Assembly: GCA_900471815.1 (NCBI GenBank)
Contig: UICE01000003.1
Coordinates: 85,558-149,557 of the forward strand
Reading direction: 5' to 3'
Length of the DNA stretch: 64,000 nt
Source of the DNA: Hyphomicrobiales bacterium
Lineage (GTDB): Bacteria > Pseudomonadota > Alphaproteobacteria > Rhizobiales > Rhizobiaceae
Shown: one piece after another, positions 45,635 through 54,312 of the stretch
Position numbering within the stretch: position 1 is the stretch's first letter
How the letters are laid out: each line of letters starts with the position of its first letter
The notes under the pieces: model-generated
Database searches by the model: none
What the model was told of the DNA's origin: nothing
The model's input: the letters and a program-made list of their open reading frames with translations, nothing else
Translations under genes and position numbers: made by a program

Positions 45635-46744
45635 ATGCTGGGTGTTGGGCTGATCGGAACAGGTTTTATGGGCAAATGCCACGCTCTGGCGTGGAATTCG
45701 GTACGCGCCGTCTTTGGCGACGGCCCCGACATTTCCCTGGTTCATCTTGGCGAAGCCAATGAAAATCTTGCGGTAGAACGTGCAAGCGAGTTCGGTTTTC
45801 GAAGGGCATCCGGTGATTGGCGCGAAGTCATCAACGATCCACAGGTTGATGTTGTATCGCTTACAACGCCGAACCAGTTCCACCCTGAAATGGCAATTGC
45901 AGCTCTTAGGGCTGGCAAACATGTCTGGTGCGAGAAGCCGATGGCACCTGGCTTTGCAGAGGCAGAAGCAATGGCTGCTGCTGCAGCTCAGTCCGGAAAA
46001 GTAGCTGCGCTTGGATATAATTATACGCAAGGGCCAGCGATCCGTCATATCCGCAAGCTTCTGGATGAGAAGATTATCGGTGAGGTAAATCACCTGCGCA
46101 TTGAAATGGATGAGGATTTCATGGCCGATCCTGATGCGCTTTTCTACTGGAAGCATGAAGCGACCTCGGGCTATGGGGCGCTTGACGATTTCGCCGTACA
46201 TCCTTTGTCACTGTTGTTCACACTGTTCGGACGCGTGTCGCGAGTGATGTGCGACATGGCGAAACCCTATGCGAGCCGCAAGACCCGAGATGGCACCAGC
46301 CGGGCTGTCGAAACCTATGACAGTGCCAGCGTTTTGATGCATATGGAAAACGGCGTGGCAGGTACATTGCAGGTGAACCGTTCTGCATGGGGACGCAAGG
46401 GCCGCATCGCGTTGCAGATATTCGGTTCAAAGGGCTCCATCCTGTTTGATCAGGAGCGCGCCAATGAATTTCAGCTCTATGTGACATCGGATCGCCCTAC
46501 AGAGCAGGGCTATCGCACCATTTTAACGGCACCGCATCACGAGCCCTATGGCCGGTTCATTCCAGCGCCGGGCCATGGGCTTGGTTTCAACGATCTAAAA
46601 ATCATTGAATGCCATGAGCTGATCAAGCGTATCGAAGGCCAAGCGGCGCATCTGATCGAGTTTGCAGATGGCCTGGAAATCGAGCGCACCGTTCATGCCA
46701 TGGCTCGCTCTTTCAAGGATCAGCGCTGGGTGGATGTCAGGTAG
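45635..46744 (+). CDS. Gfo/Idh/MocA-family dehydrogenase divergent from iolR
   Basis: A 369-residue NAD(P)-dependent dehydrogenase: Rossmann motif GLIGTGFMGKCHA at the start, family WCEKPMAPGF near residue 94, and catalytic-domain GYGALDDFAVHPLSLLF near 180. ATG 45635 has GGAGAAG upstream. It is separate from iolG and transcribed away from iolR across a shared regulatory gap. An inositol-isomer dehydrogenase is a reasonable guess, but Gfo/Idh substrates are hard to predict. Confidence 0.84.
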   Translation: MLGVGLIGTGFMGKCHALAWNSVRAVFGDGPDISLVHLGEANENLAVERASEFGFRRASGDWREVINDPQVDVVSLTTPNQFHPEMAIAALRAGKHVWCEKPMAPGFAEAEAMAAAAAQSGKVAALGYNYTQGPAIRHIRKLLDEKIIGEVNHLRIEMDEDFMADPDALFYWKHEATSGYGALDDFAVHPLSLLFTLFGRVSRVMCDMAKPYASRKTRDGTSRAVETYDSASVLMHMENGVAGTLQVNRSAWGRKGRIALQIFGSKGSILFDQERANEFQLYVTSDRPTEQGYRTILTAPHHEPYGRFIPAPGHGLGFNDLKIIECHELIKRIEGQAAHLIEFADGLEIERTVHAMARSFKDQRWVDVR

Positions 46745-46750
46745 CTATTT

Positions 46751-47392
46751 CTACCATCTGAGAAAGAAACGCCCGGCCAAGGCACCGATGAGGCCGGGTA
46801 TCAATACGCCGAGCGTATACCAGACAGCGACAAACGGCATGGCGCTTTCCGTGCAGTGGAAAGAATAGATAACCGAGCCTATCGCGCCCGCTGCAATGCC
46901 GGCCGCAGCCCCCGCCATGGTGAGGCGAGTGGGTGCCATACCACGCAAAACCCAGAATGCGCCGATCAGCAGTGGCATGGACAGTACAACAATATTGAAT
47001 GTGCATACGGCCAGCGATTTGCCGGTCAGCATCGTCATGTGCGCTTCGGGCGGTGCCATGGCGAATATTCCCGCAGCCAATATTCCGAATGCAAACAGTG
47101 CGACTGCCATCAAGACAAGATTGATGATGATGCTGCCAAGTGGATAAGCGATCCGCTTGACTGCCCATGCACCGATAACGGCGAGAAGAAGCGTATATGC
47201 GAGCTTTCCCCAGAAGGGCATTGTGGCAGAAGCTTCCATGAGATCTGGCCGCATGCCCAACCACCAGACCATCAAAAGCCAGGATGCGGCAAAGCCCAAG
47301 CCAAGACCTATGGCAAGCCGCTTGGCGACGCTGCTGCGCTGTATAGGCTTCAGATCGCGCGTGAGACGTGCAATCAAGTCATCCGTTGCCAT
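46751..47392 (-). CDS. NrsF/DUF1109-family membrane anti-sigma factor
   Basis: A 213-residue integral membrane protein with about six helices (e.g. LAIGLGLGFAASWLLMVWWL and IAAGAIGSVIYSF) and a family cysteine in FHCTESA. NrsF proteins hold their ECF sigma factor at the membrane and release it on stress. ATG 47392 is preferred over a GTG at 47398, as AAGGACG is correctly spaced. Its first bases overlap the sigma gene end by 14 bp, consistent with a tightly coupled pair. Confidence 0.86.
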   Translation of the reverse strand: MATDDLIARLTRDLKPIQRSSVAKRLAIGLGLGFAASWLLMVWWLGMRPDLMEASATMPFWGKLAYTLLLAVIGAWAVKRIAYPLGSIIINLVLMAVALFAFGILAAGIFAMAPPEAHMTMLTGKSLAVCTFNIVVLSMPLLIGAFWVLRGMAPTRLTMAGAAAGIAAGAIGSVIYSFHCTESAMPFVAVWYTLGVLIPGLIGALAGRFFLRW

Positions 47393-47933
47393 GTGCACGT
47401 CCTTTCAATTTTGCGGCAATCGCCTTGATGCCTCTATGTATACCAACCTTCACCGCTGATTCCGAAAGTCCGGTGCTCGTCGCGACCTCTGCTATTGATT
47501 GCCCTTCAATTTTTGTACGGTAAATCAACTCCCGTGATTTCTCCGGGACTGACTGTAACAGGCTTTCCACATCTATCCGGTCTGCAGTTGCATCGGAATA
47601 ATCCGCCGGTATCAAATCTTCAGCATTATCCAAAGGTATAGTTGCGCGAATTTTGTTGCGGCGGAAATGATCTATCAATTTATATCGCGCGATGGCGTGC
47701 AGCCAGGCGGTGAACGGGCGATCGGTTTCGTAGGTTGCCCGTTTGGTATGCAGCGCCATCAACGTCTCCTGCACGAGATCGTCAGCGTCACCCTTATGGG
47801 CTTCAGAGAGCCGTCGCAAAAAATAAGAACGCAAATGCTTTGCCACGTCATTCAGAAGAATGGCGTAGCTGCGCGCATCACCTGCAAGACTAGCAAGCAT
47901 CAGTTCTTTCAGTCGCGTTTCGACAGAATGCAC
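47379..47933 (-). CDS. ECF-family RNA polymerase sigma factor (SigF/EcfF-like)
   Basis: A 184-residue sigma factor with region 2 (GDADDLVQETLMALHTKRATY; HAIARYKLIDHFRR) and region 4 (PEKSRELIYRTKIEGQSIAE; TGLSESAVKVGIHRGIKAI). Pairing with an NrsF-type anti-sigma puts it near the SigF/EcfF systems of Caulobacter and Bradyrhizobium, which answer heavy-metal or oxidative stress. It starts with GTG at 47933. A TGTAACC-N15-CGAA motif upstream suggests autoregulation. Confidence 0.88.
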   Translation of the reverse strand: MHSVETRLKELMLASLAGDARSYAILLNDVAKHLRSYFLRRLSEAHKGDADDLVQETLMALHTKRATYETDRPFTAWLHAIARYKLIDHFRRNKIRATIPLDNAEDLIPADYSDATADRIDVESLLQSVPEKSRELIYRTKIEGQSIAEVATSTGLSESAVKVGIHRGIKAIAAKLKGRAHGNG

Positions 47934-47950
47934 TCCGGTTTAATTCCTTA

Positions 47951-47976
47951 TTCGCAGCGGTGGCAGAAAGGTTACA
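47951..47976 (-). promoter_or_regulatory. ECF-type promoter of the sigma factor gene
   Basis: On the minus strand the sequence reads TGTAACC, 15 bases, then CGAA, about 18 bp before the GTG start. It shares the -35 GTAACC with the motif at 48075 and resembles reported SigF/EcfF promoters. Confidence 0.65.
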
Positions 47977-48074
47977 GCATGAGGTGCAAGATGGCGGAAC
48001 GTCAATGAGCGACACGCAAATCGGATGCAAATGTTGGAATCAGACCACCCGCCCATCACCAATCCGTGATCCTC

Positions 48075-48100
48075 GTAACCAATTTCCTGTCCGATCCGTA
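48075..48100 (+). promoter_or_regulatory. ECF-type promoter upstream of the MXKDX gene
   Basis: GTAACC (48075-48080), 16 bases, then CGTA (48097-48100), facing the MXKDX protein, cytochrome and oxidoreductase genes. It matches the minus-strand promoter of the sigma gene in its -35 element and spacing. Confidence 0.62.
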
Positions 48101-48207
48101 TTGCTTCATGTCACTGGCGACAACGCGCCGAAGCAATGTGGGTGTCAGAGGCACTCGAAACTTATGGGCACGTTTATCGTATCTGAATTAACTCAAGGAG
48201 AATGACC

Positions 48208-48501
48208 ATGAACGTTTTTACACGTAGTATAGTCCTTTCGGCTTTCGCACTTACCGCTGGTTTTACCAGTGTGAATCTGGCCGCTGCTGAAGATGCCATG
48301 AAGGCACAACCGGTGAAAAAGCAGGATGCTATGAAACATGACGCAATGAAACCAGATGCAATGAAAGCCGACCCGATGAAGGGCGATGCGATGAAAGCGG
48401 ATGCCATGAAGCCGGACGCCATGAAAAAAGACGCGATGAAGGGCGATGCCATGAAGCCTGTCAAGAAAAAGCCGGATGCAATGGCTCCAGCAGCCAATTA
48501 G
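48208..48501 (+). CDS. Secreted pentapeptide MXKDX repeat protein
   Basis: A 97-residue exported protein. A signal peptide (RSIVLSAFALTAGFTSVNLAAA) is followed by about twelve tandem units of the form DAMKx with K/P/A/G at the variable place, as in the TIGR02953 MXKDX family. The mature part is low-complexity, strongly charged and Met-rich. ATG 48208 has AAGGAG with good spacing; another ATG two codons earlier is too close. It lies behind an ECF-type promoter and before a cytochrome b561/molybdoenzyme pair. Function unknown; a Met-rich scavenger of oxidants is a guess. Confidence 0.82.
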   Translation: MNVFTRSIVLSAFALTAGFTSVNLAAAEDAMKAQPVKKQDAMKHDAMKPDAMKADPMKGDAMKADAMKPDAMKKDAMKGDAMKPVKKKPDAMAPAAN

Positions 48502-48594
48502 CACTGGCAAAGGTTATAATTGTGATCTCTCCTCGAAACTGGGGAGGGATACACAGTTGGAATAGATGCGAGAATGGGCCGGTGGAGGCTTAAA

Positions 48595-49467
48595 ATGACA
48601 AGTGTAACGACTGGCACTGCATTGAACGAAAAGCCAAAAAGAGCTGTGGTCTACCGCCATTCCCTGGCGGTGCGGATTACCCATTGGTTGAATGTTTTAT
48701 GCCTTAGCTTCCTTTTGATGAGCGGTTTGCAAATATTCAACGCCCATCCGCATCTTTACTGGGGGCAATATGGTGCCGATGCTCTGCCTGATCCGGCATT
48801 TGTTTCCATCGAGGCATATCCCGATGGGGACAGCATGAAAGGCGTGACCAGCATTGGGTCCTTTCAGTTTACAACAACTGGAGTGCTTGGCGCATCGAAG
48901 GTCGATGGAGAATTAACCCCGCGCGCCTTTCCGGCGTGGGCGACAATCCCAAGCTATCAGGATCTCGCCACGGGACGACGCTGGCATTTCTTTTTTGCCT
49001 GGTTCTTCGTCATTAACGGGTTCGTTTATATGCTTTACGGGCTTGTCTCCCGGCATTTTCGCCGCGATCTGCTGCCGACGAAAGTTGAGTTGACCCCCAG
49101 GCATCTCGCTCACGAGGTTGCTGAGCACGCACGTCTGCGTTTTCCAAAGGGTGAGAAAGCTCGCCGCTACAACTCTTTGCAGAAGCTTGCCTATATCGGG
49201 GTAGGTTTCATCTTGTTGCCACTGATGGTGCTGACGGGCCTCACCATGTCTCCCGGCTTCAATGCAATTTTTCCTTGGTTGCTGGATGTATTTGGCGGTC
49301 GTCAGTCGGCACGAACAATTCATTTCATCACGGCCTCGCTGATCATTGTCTTCGTATTCATACACATTGCCATGGTTCTCTTATCCGGCGTCTGGAACAA
49401 TATGCGCTCAATGATTACCGGCTATTACGCTTTAAAGCCTGAAGCAGATAAGGAGATAACCAAATGA
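48595..49467 (+). CDS. Cytochrome b561-type membrane subunit
   Basis: A 290-residue di-heme cytochrome b561/hydrogenase-b-type protein. Heme histidines fit in YRHSLAVRITHWLN (helix 1), RRWHFFFAWFF, and ARTIHFITASLIIVFVFIHIAM (last helices); four to five membrane segments overall. ATG 48595 follows GGAGGCT. It overlaps the molybdopterin enzyme gene by four bases (ATGA) and probably exchanges electrons between quinone and that periplasmic enzyme. Confidence 0.86.
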   Translation: MTSVTTGTALNEKPKRAVVYRHSLAVRITHWLNVLCLSFLLMSGLQIFNAHPHLYWGQYGADALPDPAFVSIEAYPDGDSMKGVTSIGSFQFTTTGVLGASKVDGELTPRAFPAWATIPSYQDLATGRRWHFFFAWFFVINGFVYMLYGLVSRHFRRDLLPTKVELTPRHLAHEVAEHARLRFPKGEKARRYNSLQKLAYIGVGFILLPLMVLTGLTMSPGFNAIFPWLLDVFGGRQSARTIHFITASLIIVFVFIHIAMVLLSGVWNNMRSMITGYYALKPEADKEITK

Positions 49468-50237
49468 GTATTGATCTCACACGGCGTCGTTTCCTGATTG
49501 GTTCAGGCATTGCAGCCACAGGCATTCTGACGGGTTGTGATGCGCTGGTTCAAAGCCCAAGCGTCAATGCCGTTCTTGAGAAAGGTGAGTGGCTTTCAAT
49601 GAACGCTCAGCGTCTGCTTTTGGGCAACCAGCAGCTGGCTCGTGAATATAGCGAGGCGGATTTATCACCTGTATTCAAGGCAAATGGAACGCAAATACCT
49701 GAGACAGATGTCTATAAGCAGCTTGTTGACAGTAATTTTGCCAATTGGCGACTTCAGGTTGGTGGCATGGTCAAGACGGCCAAGAGCTTCTCCATGGCGG
49801 ATTTGAAAGCCATGCCGTCGCGCACACAAATTACCCGCCATGATTGCGTCGAGGGCTGGAGCGCGATCGGCAAATGGACCGGCGTCCCGCTCGGGCTGGT
49901 TTTGGAACAGGTTGGTCTTGCGCCCGGAGCACGTTATGCGGTGTTCTATTGTGCAGACGATTATGAGCAATCACTCGACGGCAGCGGTCTTTACTATGAA
50001 AGCATCGATCTGGTGGATGCCTGGCATCCGCAAACAATCCTTTCCTATGGTATGAACGGCAAAGATCTGGAGATCGCCCATGGCGCGCCCTTGCGCCTGC
50101 GGGTTGAGCGGCAGATCGGATATAAACATGCCAAATATCTGATGCGAATTGAGCTTGTCGACAGTTTCAAGAACATCGGTTCCGGCAAAGGCGGATTCTG
50201 GGAAGATCGGGGATATGAATGGTACGCCGGTATTTGA
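49464..50237 (+). CDS. Tat-exported molybdopterin oxidoreductase (sulfite-oxidase/MsrP-like)
   Basis: A 257-residue molybdopterin-binding enzyme. A twin-arginine signal (RRRFLIGSGIA) ends in a lipobox-like LTGC, so the product may be an exported, membrane-anchored lipoprotein. The fold signature TRHDCVEGWSAIGKWTGVPL contains the cysteine expected to bind molybdenum. Known relatives reduce methionine sulfoxide (MsrP) or oxidise sulfite. Coupling with the b561 gene and the ECF sigma/NrsF pair next door fits a role in periplasmic oxidative repair. Confidence 0.86.
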   Translation: MSIDLTRRRFLIGSGIAATGILTGCDALVQSPSVNAVLEKGEWLSMNAQRLLLGNQQLAREYSEADLSPVFKANGTQIPETDVYKQLVDSNFANWRLQVGGMVKTAKSFSMADLKAMPSRTQITRHDCVEGWSAIGKWTGVPLGLVLEQVGLAPGARYAVFYCADDYEQSLDGSGLYYESIDLVDAWHPQTILSYGMNGKDLEIAHGAPLRLRVERQIGYKHAKYLMRIELVDSFKNIGSGKGGFWEDRGYEWYAGI

Positions 50238-50328
50238 GTACGCCCCTCCAAAAAGTAGGCGCTGGTCTTTGCCATATTCGGATCATCTGACATAAGAGGC
50301 GACACAATCCGCTAAAGAGAGATTTTTC

Positions 50329-50997
50329 GTGTCCGCAACTTTCGTCTTCGATAAAACTTATGCAGCCTTCCTCTTTGACATGGATGGCACGATTCTCAAT
50401 TCCACCGTTGCTGCAGAGCGCGTCTGGAGCAAATGGGCAGAGTCTCACGGGCTTGATGTGGCGGCATTCATGCCAACCATGCATGGCGTGCGGGCGATTG
50501 ATACTATTCGCCGTTTGGGATTGCCTGGTGTTGATCCCGAGGTTGAAGCTGCCAAGATAACGGAAGATGAAATAAACGACGTAGCTGGCGTGATGCCGCT
50601 GCCGGGAGCGGCGGCTTTCTTGGAAAGCCTGCCACCTGAAAAATGGGCGATTGTGACGTCGTCGCCGCTTGAACTGGCAAAACGGCGCCTTGCCGCGGCG
50701 GGAATTCCCGTGCCGCGCACATTGGTGACAGCTGAAGACGTCAAGATCGGTAAGCCAAACCCAGATTGCTATCTGTTGGGCGCACGCAAACTGGGCTTTG
50801 ACGCTTCAGATTGTCTGGTCTTTGAAGACGCTATTCCCGGTATTCTGGCTGGAGATGCCGCCAAAGCTGATGTTATGGTGATTACGGCAACCCATAAACA
50901 TCCCGTCGAAACGACACACACGACAATAGCGGATTATGAGAACGTGGTTGCGCAGATTGATCTGAACGGACGACTATCTGTTGTTAAAAGCAATTGA
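50329..50997 (+). CDS. HAD-family sugar-phosphatase-like hydrolase
   Basis: A 222-residue HAD hydrolase with the nucleophile motif FDMDGTILNS (DxD near residue 18), the motif II threonine/serine in WAIVTSSP, the lysine in KIGKPNPDCYLLGA and the acidic motif IV in VFEDAIPGI. This subgroup (e.g. DOG2/YfbT) removes phosphate from sugar phosphates. GTG start at 50329 with AAGAGAG upstream. It is a single gene, and the substrate is not known. Confidence 0.83.
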   Translation: MSATFVFDKTYAAFLFDMDGTILNSTVAAERVWSKWAESHGLDVAAFMPTMHGVRAIDTIRRLGLPGVDPEVEAAKITEDEINDVAGVMPLPGAAAFLESLPPEKWAIVTSSPLELAKRRLAAAGIPVPRTLVTAEDVKIGKPNPDCYLLGARKLGFDASDCLVFEDAIPGILAGDAAKADVMVITATHKHPVETTHTTIADYENVVAQIDLNGRLSVVKSN

Positions 50998-51141
50998 TCG
51001 GCAGAACATTATTGGCTTTGCCGAGCAAACGCAAAATTGATCAATCTCCCCCCACACAATTTGCGGCTCCTCCTTTTAATCCCTGCAGTTCTTCCCCATA
51101 TGTAGCGCGAACGTCACGTGACGCATATTGAGGAGATTTGC

Positions 51142-52218
51142 ATGCCGCTCGTACTATTCAAGCTGAGTTGGGCCACCCTTAGCAGGATTGCCGCGATACT
51201 CGTTATTGGACTGGCTGTAAGCTTTAGCGCAGTCTATGAGGCTGATGCACGTCGTGGCGGCGGCGGATTTGGTAGCCGTGGCTCGCGAACATTCGATGCG
51301 CCGGCACCGACACGCACCGCGCCGACCAACGCAGCGCCTATTGAACGTACAATGACACCCCGCCAGCAGACTCAGCCCGGTGCAGCTCAGACGCAAGCTA
51401 CGCAGCAGCGCCCCGGCGGTTTGTTCGGCGGAATGGGCCGCTCGTTGATCGGAGGCCTCTTGGTTGGCGGCCTTATCGGAGCATTTCTCGGAAACGGGTT
51501 TGGCGGAATGGCCGGGTTATTCGGCATGCTGATCCAGATTGCCCTGGTCGTCGGCGTGGTGATGCTGGCTCTACGCTTTTTCCGCTCTCGCCAGACATCT
51601 TCAATGGCTCCCGCTGGCGCTGCTGGTCAGGCATTCGGTCGAAATGCATTTAACGACCAGCCAGCCTCGTCTTCGTCAATGCGCGTTCCAACAATTGGTT
51701 CGGGATCAAGACAAAACGATACGGCGAGCAGCGGTTTTGGCTCGGGCAGTGCTGCCAGTAGTGCTGCAGGCAATGCTAAACAGCAGCCGGGAAAGCTGGT
51801 CCCAGAAGATGAAATTGGTCTGACCCAAAATGATCTTGATCGTTTTGAAGCCCTGCTGACTGAAGTACAAACTGCGTATGGCAAAGAAGACTATGCAACC
51901 TTGCGCAAGATCACGACGCCGGAAGCCATGTCTTATCTTGCCGAGGAACTTGGTCAAAATGCCACCGATGGACTGCGTAACAGCGTGACCGATGTCAAGC
52001 TCGTCCAGAGCGACATTGCTGAAGCATGGGCCGAGGGTGACAGGGATTATGCGACAGCCGCGCTGCGCTATTCCAGCATTGATGCCATGCTCGACCGCAA
52101 TACGGGGCGCGTGGTCAATGGCGACGAAGGCGTACCAAGCCAGACAACGGAAATTTGGACATTTGTGCGCGAGAGCGGTCAAGAATGGAAGCTCGCCGCC
52201 ATTCAGGACGCGGCCTGA
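51142..52218 (+). CDS. Tim44-like domain membrane protein
   Basis: A 358-residue protein: an N-terminal signal/anchor (LSRIAAILVIGLAVSFSAVYE), a Gly/Arg/Thr/Gln-rich low-complexity part (residues 35-100), two Gly-rich hydrophobic helices (LIGGLLVGGLIGAFLGNGFGG; IQIALVVGVVMLALRFF) and a C-terminal Tim44-like domain (from about 230, LTQNDLDRFEALLTEVQTAY; TTEIWTFVRE). ATG 51142 has GAGGAG upstream. Function in bacteria is unclear. A good terminator follows. Confidence 0.83.
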   Translation: MPLVLFKLSWATLSRIAAILVIGLAVSFSAVYEADARRGGGGFGSRGSRTFDAPAPTRTAPTNAAPIERTMTPRQQTQPGAAQTQATQQRPGGLFGGMGRSLIGGLLVGGLIGAFLGNGFGGMAGLFGMLIQIALVVGVVMLALRFFRSRQTSSMAPAGAAGQAFGRNAFNDQPASSSSMRVPTIGSGSRQNDTASSGFGSGSAASSAAGNAKQQPGKLVPEDEIGLTQNDLDRFEALLTEVQTAYGKEDYATLRKITTPEAMSYLAEELGQNATDGLRNSVTDVKLVQSDIAEAWAEGDRDYATAALRYSSIDAMLDRNTGRVVNGDEGVPSQTTEIWTFVRESGQEWKLAAIQDAA

Positions 52219-52238
52219 TCAAATCTGAACGAAATGCG

Positions 52239-52272
52239 GCCCGGTTCCACTCCACGTGGACCGGGCTTTTTT
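52239..52272 (+). terminator. Terminator after the Tim44-like gene
   Basis: GCCCGGTTCCAC with GTGGACCGGGC (one bulged T) and a following TTTTTT. It separates this gene from the convergent LysE-family gene. Confidence 0.82.
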
Positions 52273-52320
52273 GCCCAGCCCGACACGTCCCAAGCAAGAT
52301 CATCTCGATAAGCCTTGCTT

Positions 52321-52959
52321 CTAGCTTTTTTGCAAAGCGAGATGTGCGCCAAGGCCCACAAGAATGGCACCACCAGCACGTTGCATGAGCTTTTGAGCCC
52401 GGCTGGAGCGTTGCAATCGGCTGAGCATTGCACCCGCAAGAAACACGCACAAAAGATCTGCGGACGAAAACACCATGTTGACGATTGTTCCAAGGAGAAC
52501 GAACTGCACCCAGACAGGAAATGCAGCAGAGGGATCGATAAATTGAGGCAGGAACGCAAGAAAGAAAATTGCCGTTTTTGGATTGAGGACCTCAACGGTT
52601 ATGCTTTCGAGAAAGGCGCGCTTGCCAGACTTTTGTTCAATGGGAGCCGACGCGATTTCTCTGTGTGTTTTGGTGCGGAAAAGTGAAATTCCCAGCCAGA
52701 TCAAATATATTGCGCCAGCAAATTTAACCACCATGTAGATCAGGGGAACGGCGTGAAAAAGCACGGAAAGGCCCGCTGCTGCCGCGATGACATGAATATA
52801 TCCGCCAAGATGAATCCCGAGCGATGCCATAAGCCCTGACCAGCGGCCACGGGCTATTGTTTGCGCAGCCGCGTAAAGCATTGCCGGGCCGGGGATAAAA
52901 GCAAAGACGGCAGTGGTTACCAGAAAAGCAATTAAAGTATCCAGAGGAGGCATGATCAA
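52321..52959 (-). CDS. LysE-family amino-acid/metabolite exporter
   Basis: A 212-residue inner-membrane exporter of the LysE/RhtB family with about six helices. The typical start is FLVTTAVFAFIPGPAMLYAAAQTIARG, with GLMASLGIHLGGYIHVIAAA, then KFAGAIYLIWLGISLFR. These proteins push amino acids or similar compounds outward. ATG 52959 has AGGAGG-like sequence upstream (CTTTAGGAGGAATATT nearby). It is a single gene; the substrate is unknown. Confidence 0.87.
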   Translation of the reverse strand: MIMPPLDTLIAFLVTTAVFAFIPGPAMLYAAAQTIARGRWSGLMASLGIHLGGYIHVIAAAAGLSVLFHAVPLIYMVVKFAGAIYLIWLGISLFRTKTHREIASAPIEQKSGKRAFLESITVEVLNPKTAIFFLAFLPQFIDPSAAFPVWVQFVLLGTIVNMVFSSADLLCVFLAGAMLSRLQRSSRAQKLMQRAGGAILVGLGAHLALQKS

Positions 52960-53069
52960 AGTCCTTTAGGAGGAATATTTATGGAATCGAATCGGCTTGC
53001 AATGATAGTCAGACAAATGTCTTGTTTCTGATCTCTAAAGCTGACGAGAACACCAGGAAAGAAAAATTT

Positions 53070-53864
53070 GTGATCACCAGATTGATAAATAGATTTCGAG
53101 CTTCGTCATCAGCCCATCGGGCAATGCTCGTTCATTTTCCTGACAGCAAGGAAGCGGCAATTCGTGCCGCAAGCACCAAGCAAAGCAATAATTTGGTTGT
53201 GGCCTTTTACACGCGGGATTCATTTTACGAGCGGGAAGCTCAACGCATGTCGGCCTCGGCAATCCGGCTGGGGTTATCCGTGGCGATGACGGCGGTGGAC
53301 AGTGCCGGGAGCTGGGTGCGGAACGCTTCCATGAAAGCGGAGTTTTTGTTCAACGAACGTCGCGCAAGACGAGGTCCTTTGCTTTATGTAGACGTCGATG
53401 CTGTATTTCACCGCGATCCATGGCCAGCCCTGGAAGAATATATGGGAGATGTTGCGGTACATTATGATCCGCGTGTCAAAAAGCTGATCGCAGCAACCAT
53501 TCTGATCAATGATACGCCGGCAGCTTTGATTCTGATGGAGATGTGGAAGGATCGTTGCAATGCCAATCCAGATATCTGGGATCAGGTAGTATTGGAGCAA
53601 ATCATAGCAGAAGATGCCGCTGCAGATGCTCCGCAATTCGACGTCCGGCATATTCCAGTGGCTTTTTGTTGGATATTTGATCGTTTGTCGAATGTTCCGG
53701 TAGACGCAGTTTACATAGAGCAGCTTCAGGCAAGTCGTGAGGCGCGCAACAAGCCCAGATGGTTTGGCTTTGTCGGAAAACGCCTCCAACGTCGCAGAGA
53801 TCGCGTAGAGATGATTGACCGTATTTTGATGCAAGAAAAAGACTCGGATCGAACCAAGTCATAG
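53070..53864 (+). CDS. Glycosyltransferase-like protein with DxD motif
   Basis: A 264-residue protein resembling nucleotide-diphospho-sugar transferases. It has an N-terminal NLVVAFYTRDSFYEREAQRM, the YVDVDAVFHRDPWP block with a DVDAVF metal motif (about 107-119) and a C-terminal basic tail. The start is uncertain: GTG 53070 has AGGAAAG upstream, while a TTG at 53022 is poor. It opens a stretch of genes with surface-glycan character. The sugar and acceptor are unknown. Confidence 0.68.
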   Translation: MITRLINRFRASSSAHRAMLVHFPDSKEAAIRAASTKQSNNLVVAFYTRDSFYEREAQRMSASAIRLGLSVAMTAVDSAGSWVRNASMKAEFLFNERRARRGPLLYVDVDAVFHRDPWPALEEYMGDVAVHYDPRVKKLIAATILINDTPAALILMEMWKDRCNANPDIWDQVVLEQIIAEDAAADAPQFDVRHIPVAFCWIFDRLSNVPVDAVYIEQLQASREARNKPRWFGFVGKRLQRRRDRVEMIDRILMQEKDSDRTKS

Positions 53865-53881
53865 GGTCCGACCCTAAGGCT

Positions 53882-54235
53882 CTAATTCGGCAAAATGCGC
53901 ACTTTGTAGCGGCCAACTTTTGGCGATGTTCCCATTATCTTCAATTCGCTATTCTCAAACTTGATAATGGATGTAGTCATGCGGAATTCCGTATGAACGA
54001 AGACCGGATTGAGTTGACCGGCTTCACTGAAGCGAATCGCCGAGACATCATCATCGCGAAAGCTGATATGGACCCGCGTTTGTTCATCTACATTTCTGTC
54101 GCTGCGAAATGAAACCAATGCATCAAAACGGCAACGTTGCCCGCGATCAATGTTAATGCCCGACTCCTCGATGAAATTGGTCAATGCCTCCCAGTTCGCA
54201 TCTTCGTCAATCTGTTCCGGTTCGGTCGGTTCCAT
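53882..54235 (-). CDS. Hypothetical protein
   Basis: A 117-residue acidic soluble protein that I do not recognise. It has no signal peptide or membrane segment; its second half (residues 55-115) alternates polar and hydrophobic positions like beta strands (TRVHISFRDDDVSAIRF; FRMTTSIIKFENSELKI; VGRYKVRILPN). It converges with the glycosyltransferase-like gene over a small TAGGGT/ACCCTA hairpin that includes that gene's stop codon. Confidence 0.6.
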   Translation of the reverse strand: MEPTEPEQIDEDANWEALTNFIEESGINIDRGQRCRFDALVSFRSDRNVDEQTRVHISFRDDDVSAIRFSEAGQLNPVFVHTEFRMTTSIIKFENSELKIMGTSPKVGRYKVRILPN

Positions 54236-54312
54236 CGGGAGCTTTCATTGCTTTCAGCATGTCGTCAGTTATTTATACATCAAATCGCGGTTGTGGCGCG
54301 ATGCTTGAATTT

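Noticed and set aside
48300-48490. Short tandem DNA repeat as a mobile or CRISPR element
   Set aside because: It is the in-frame coding sequence of the MXKDX pentapeptide repeats.
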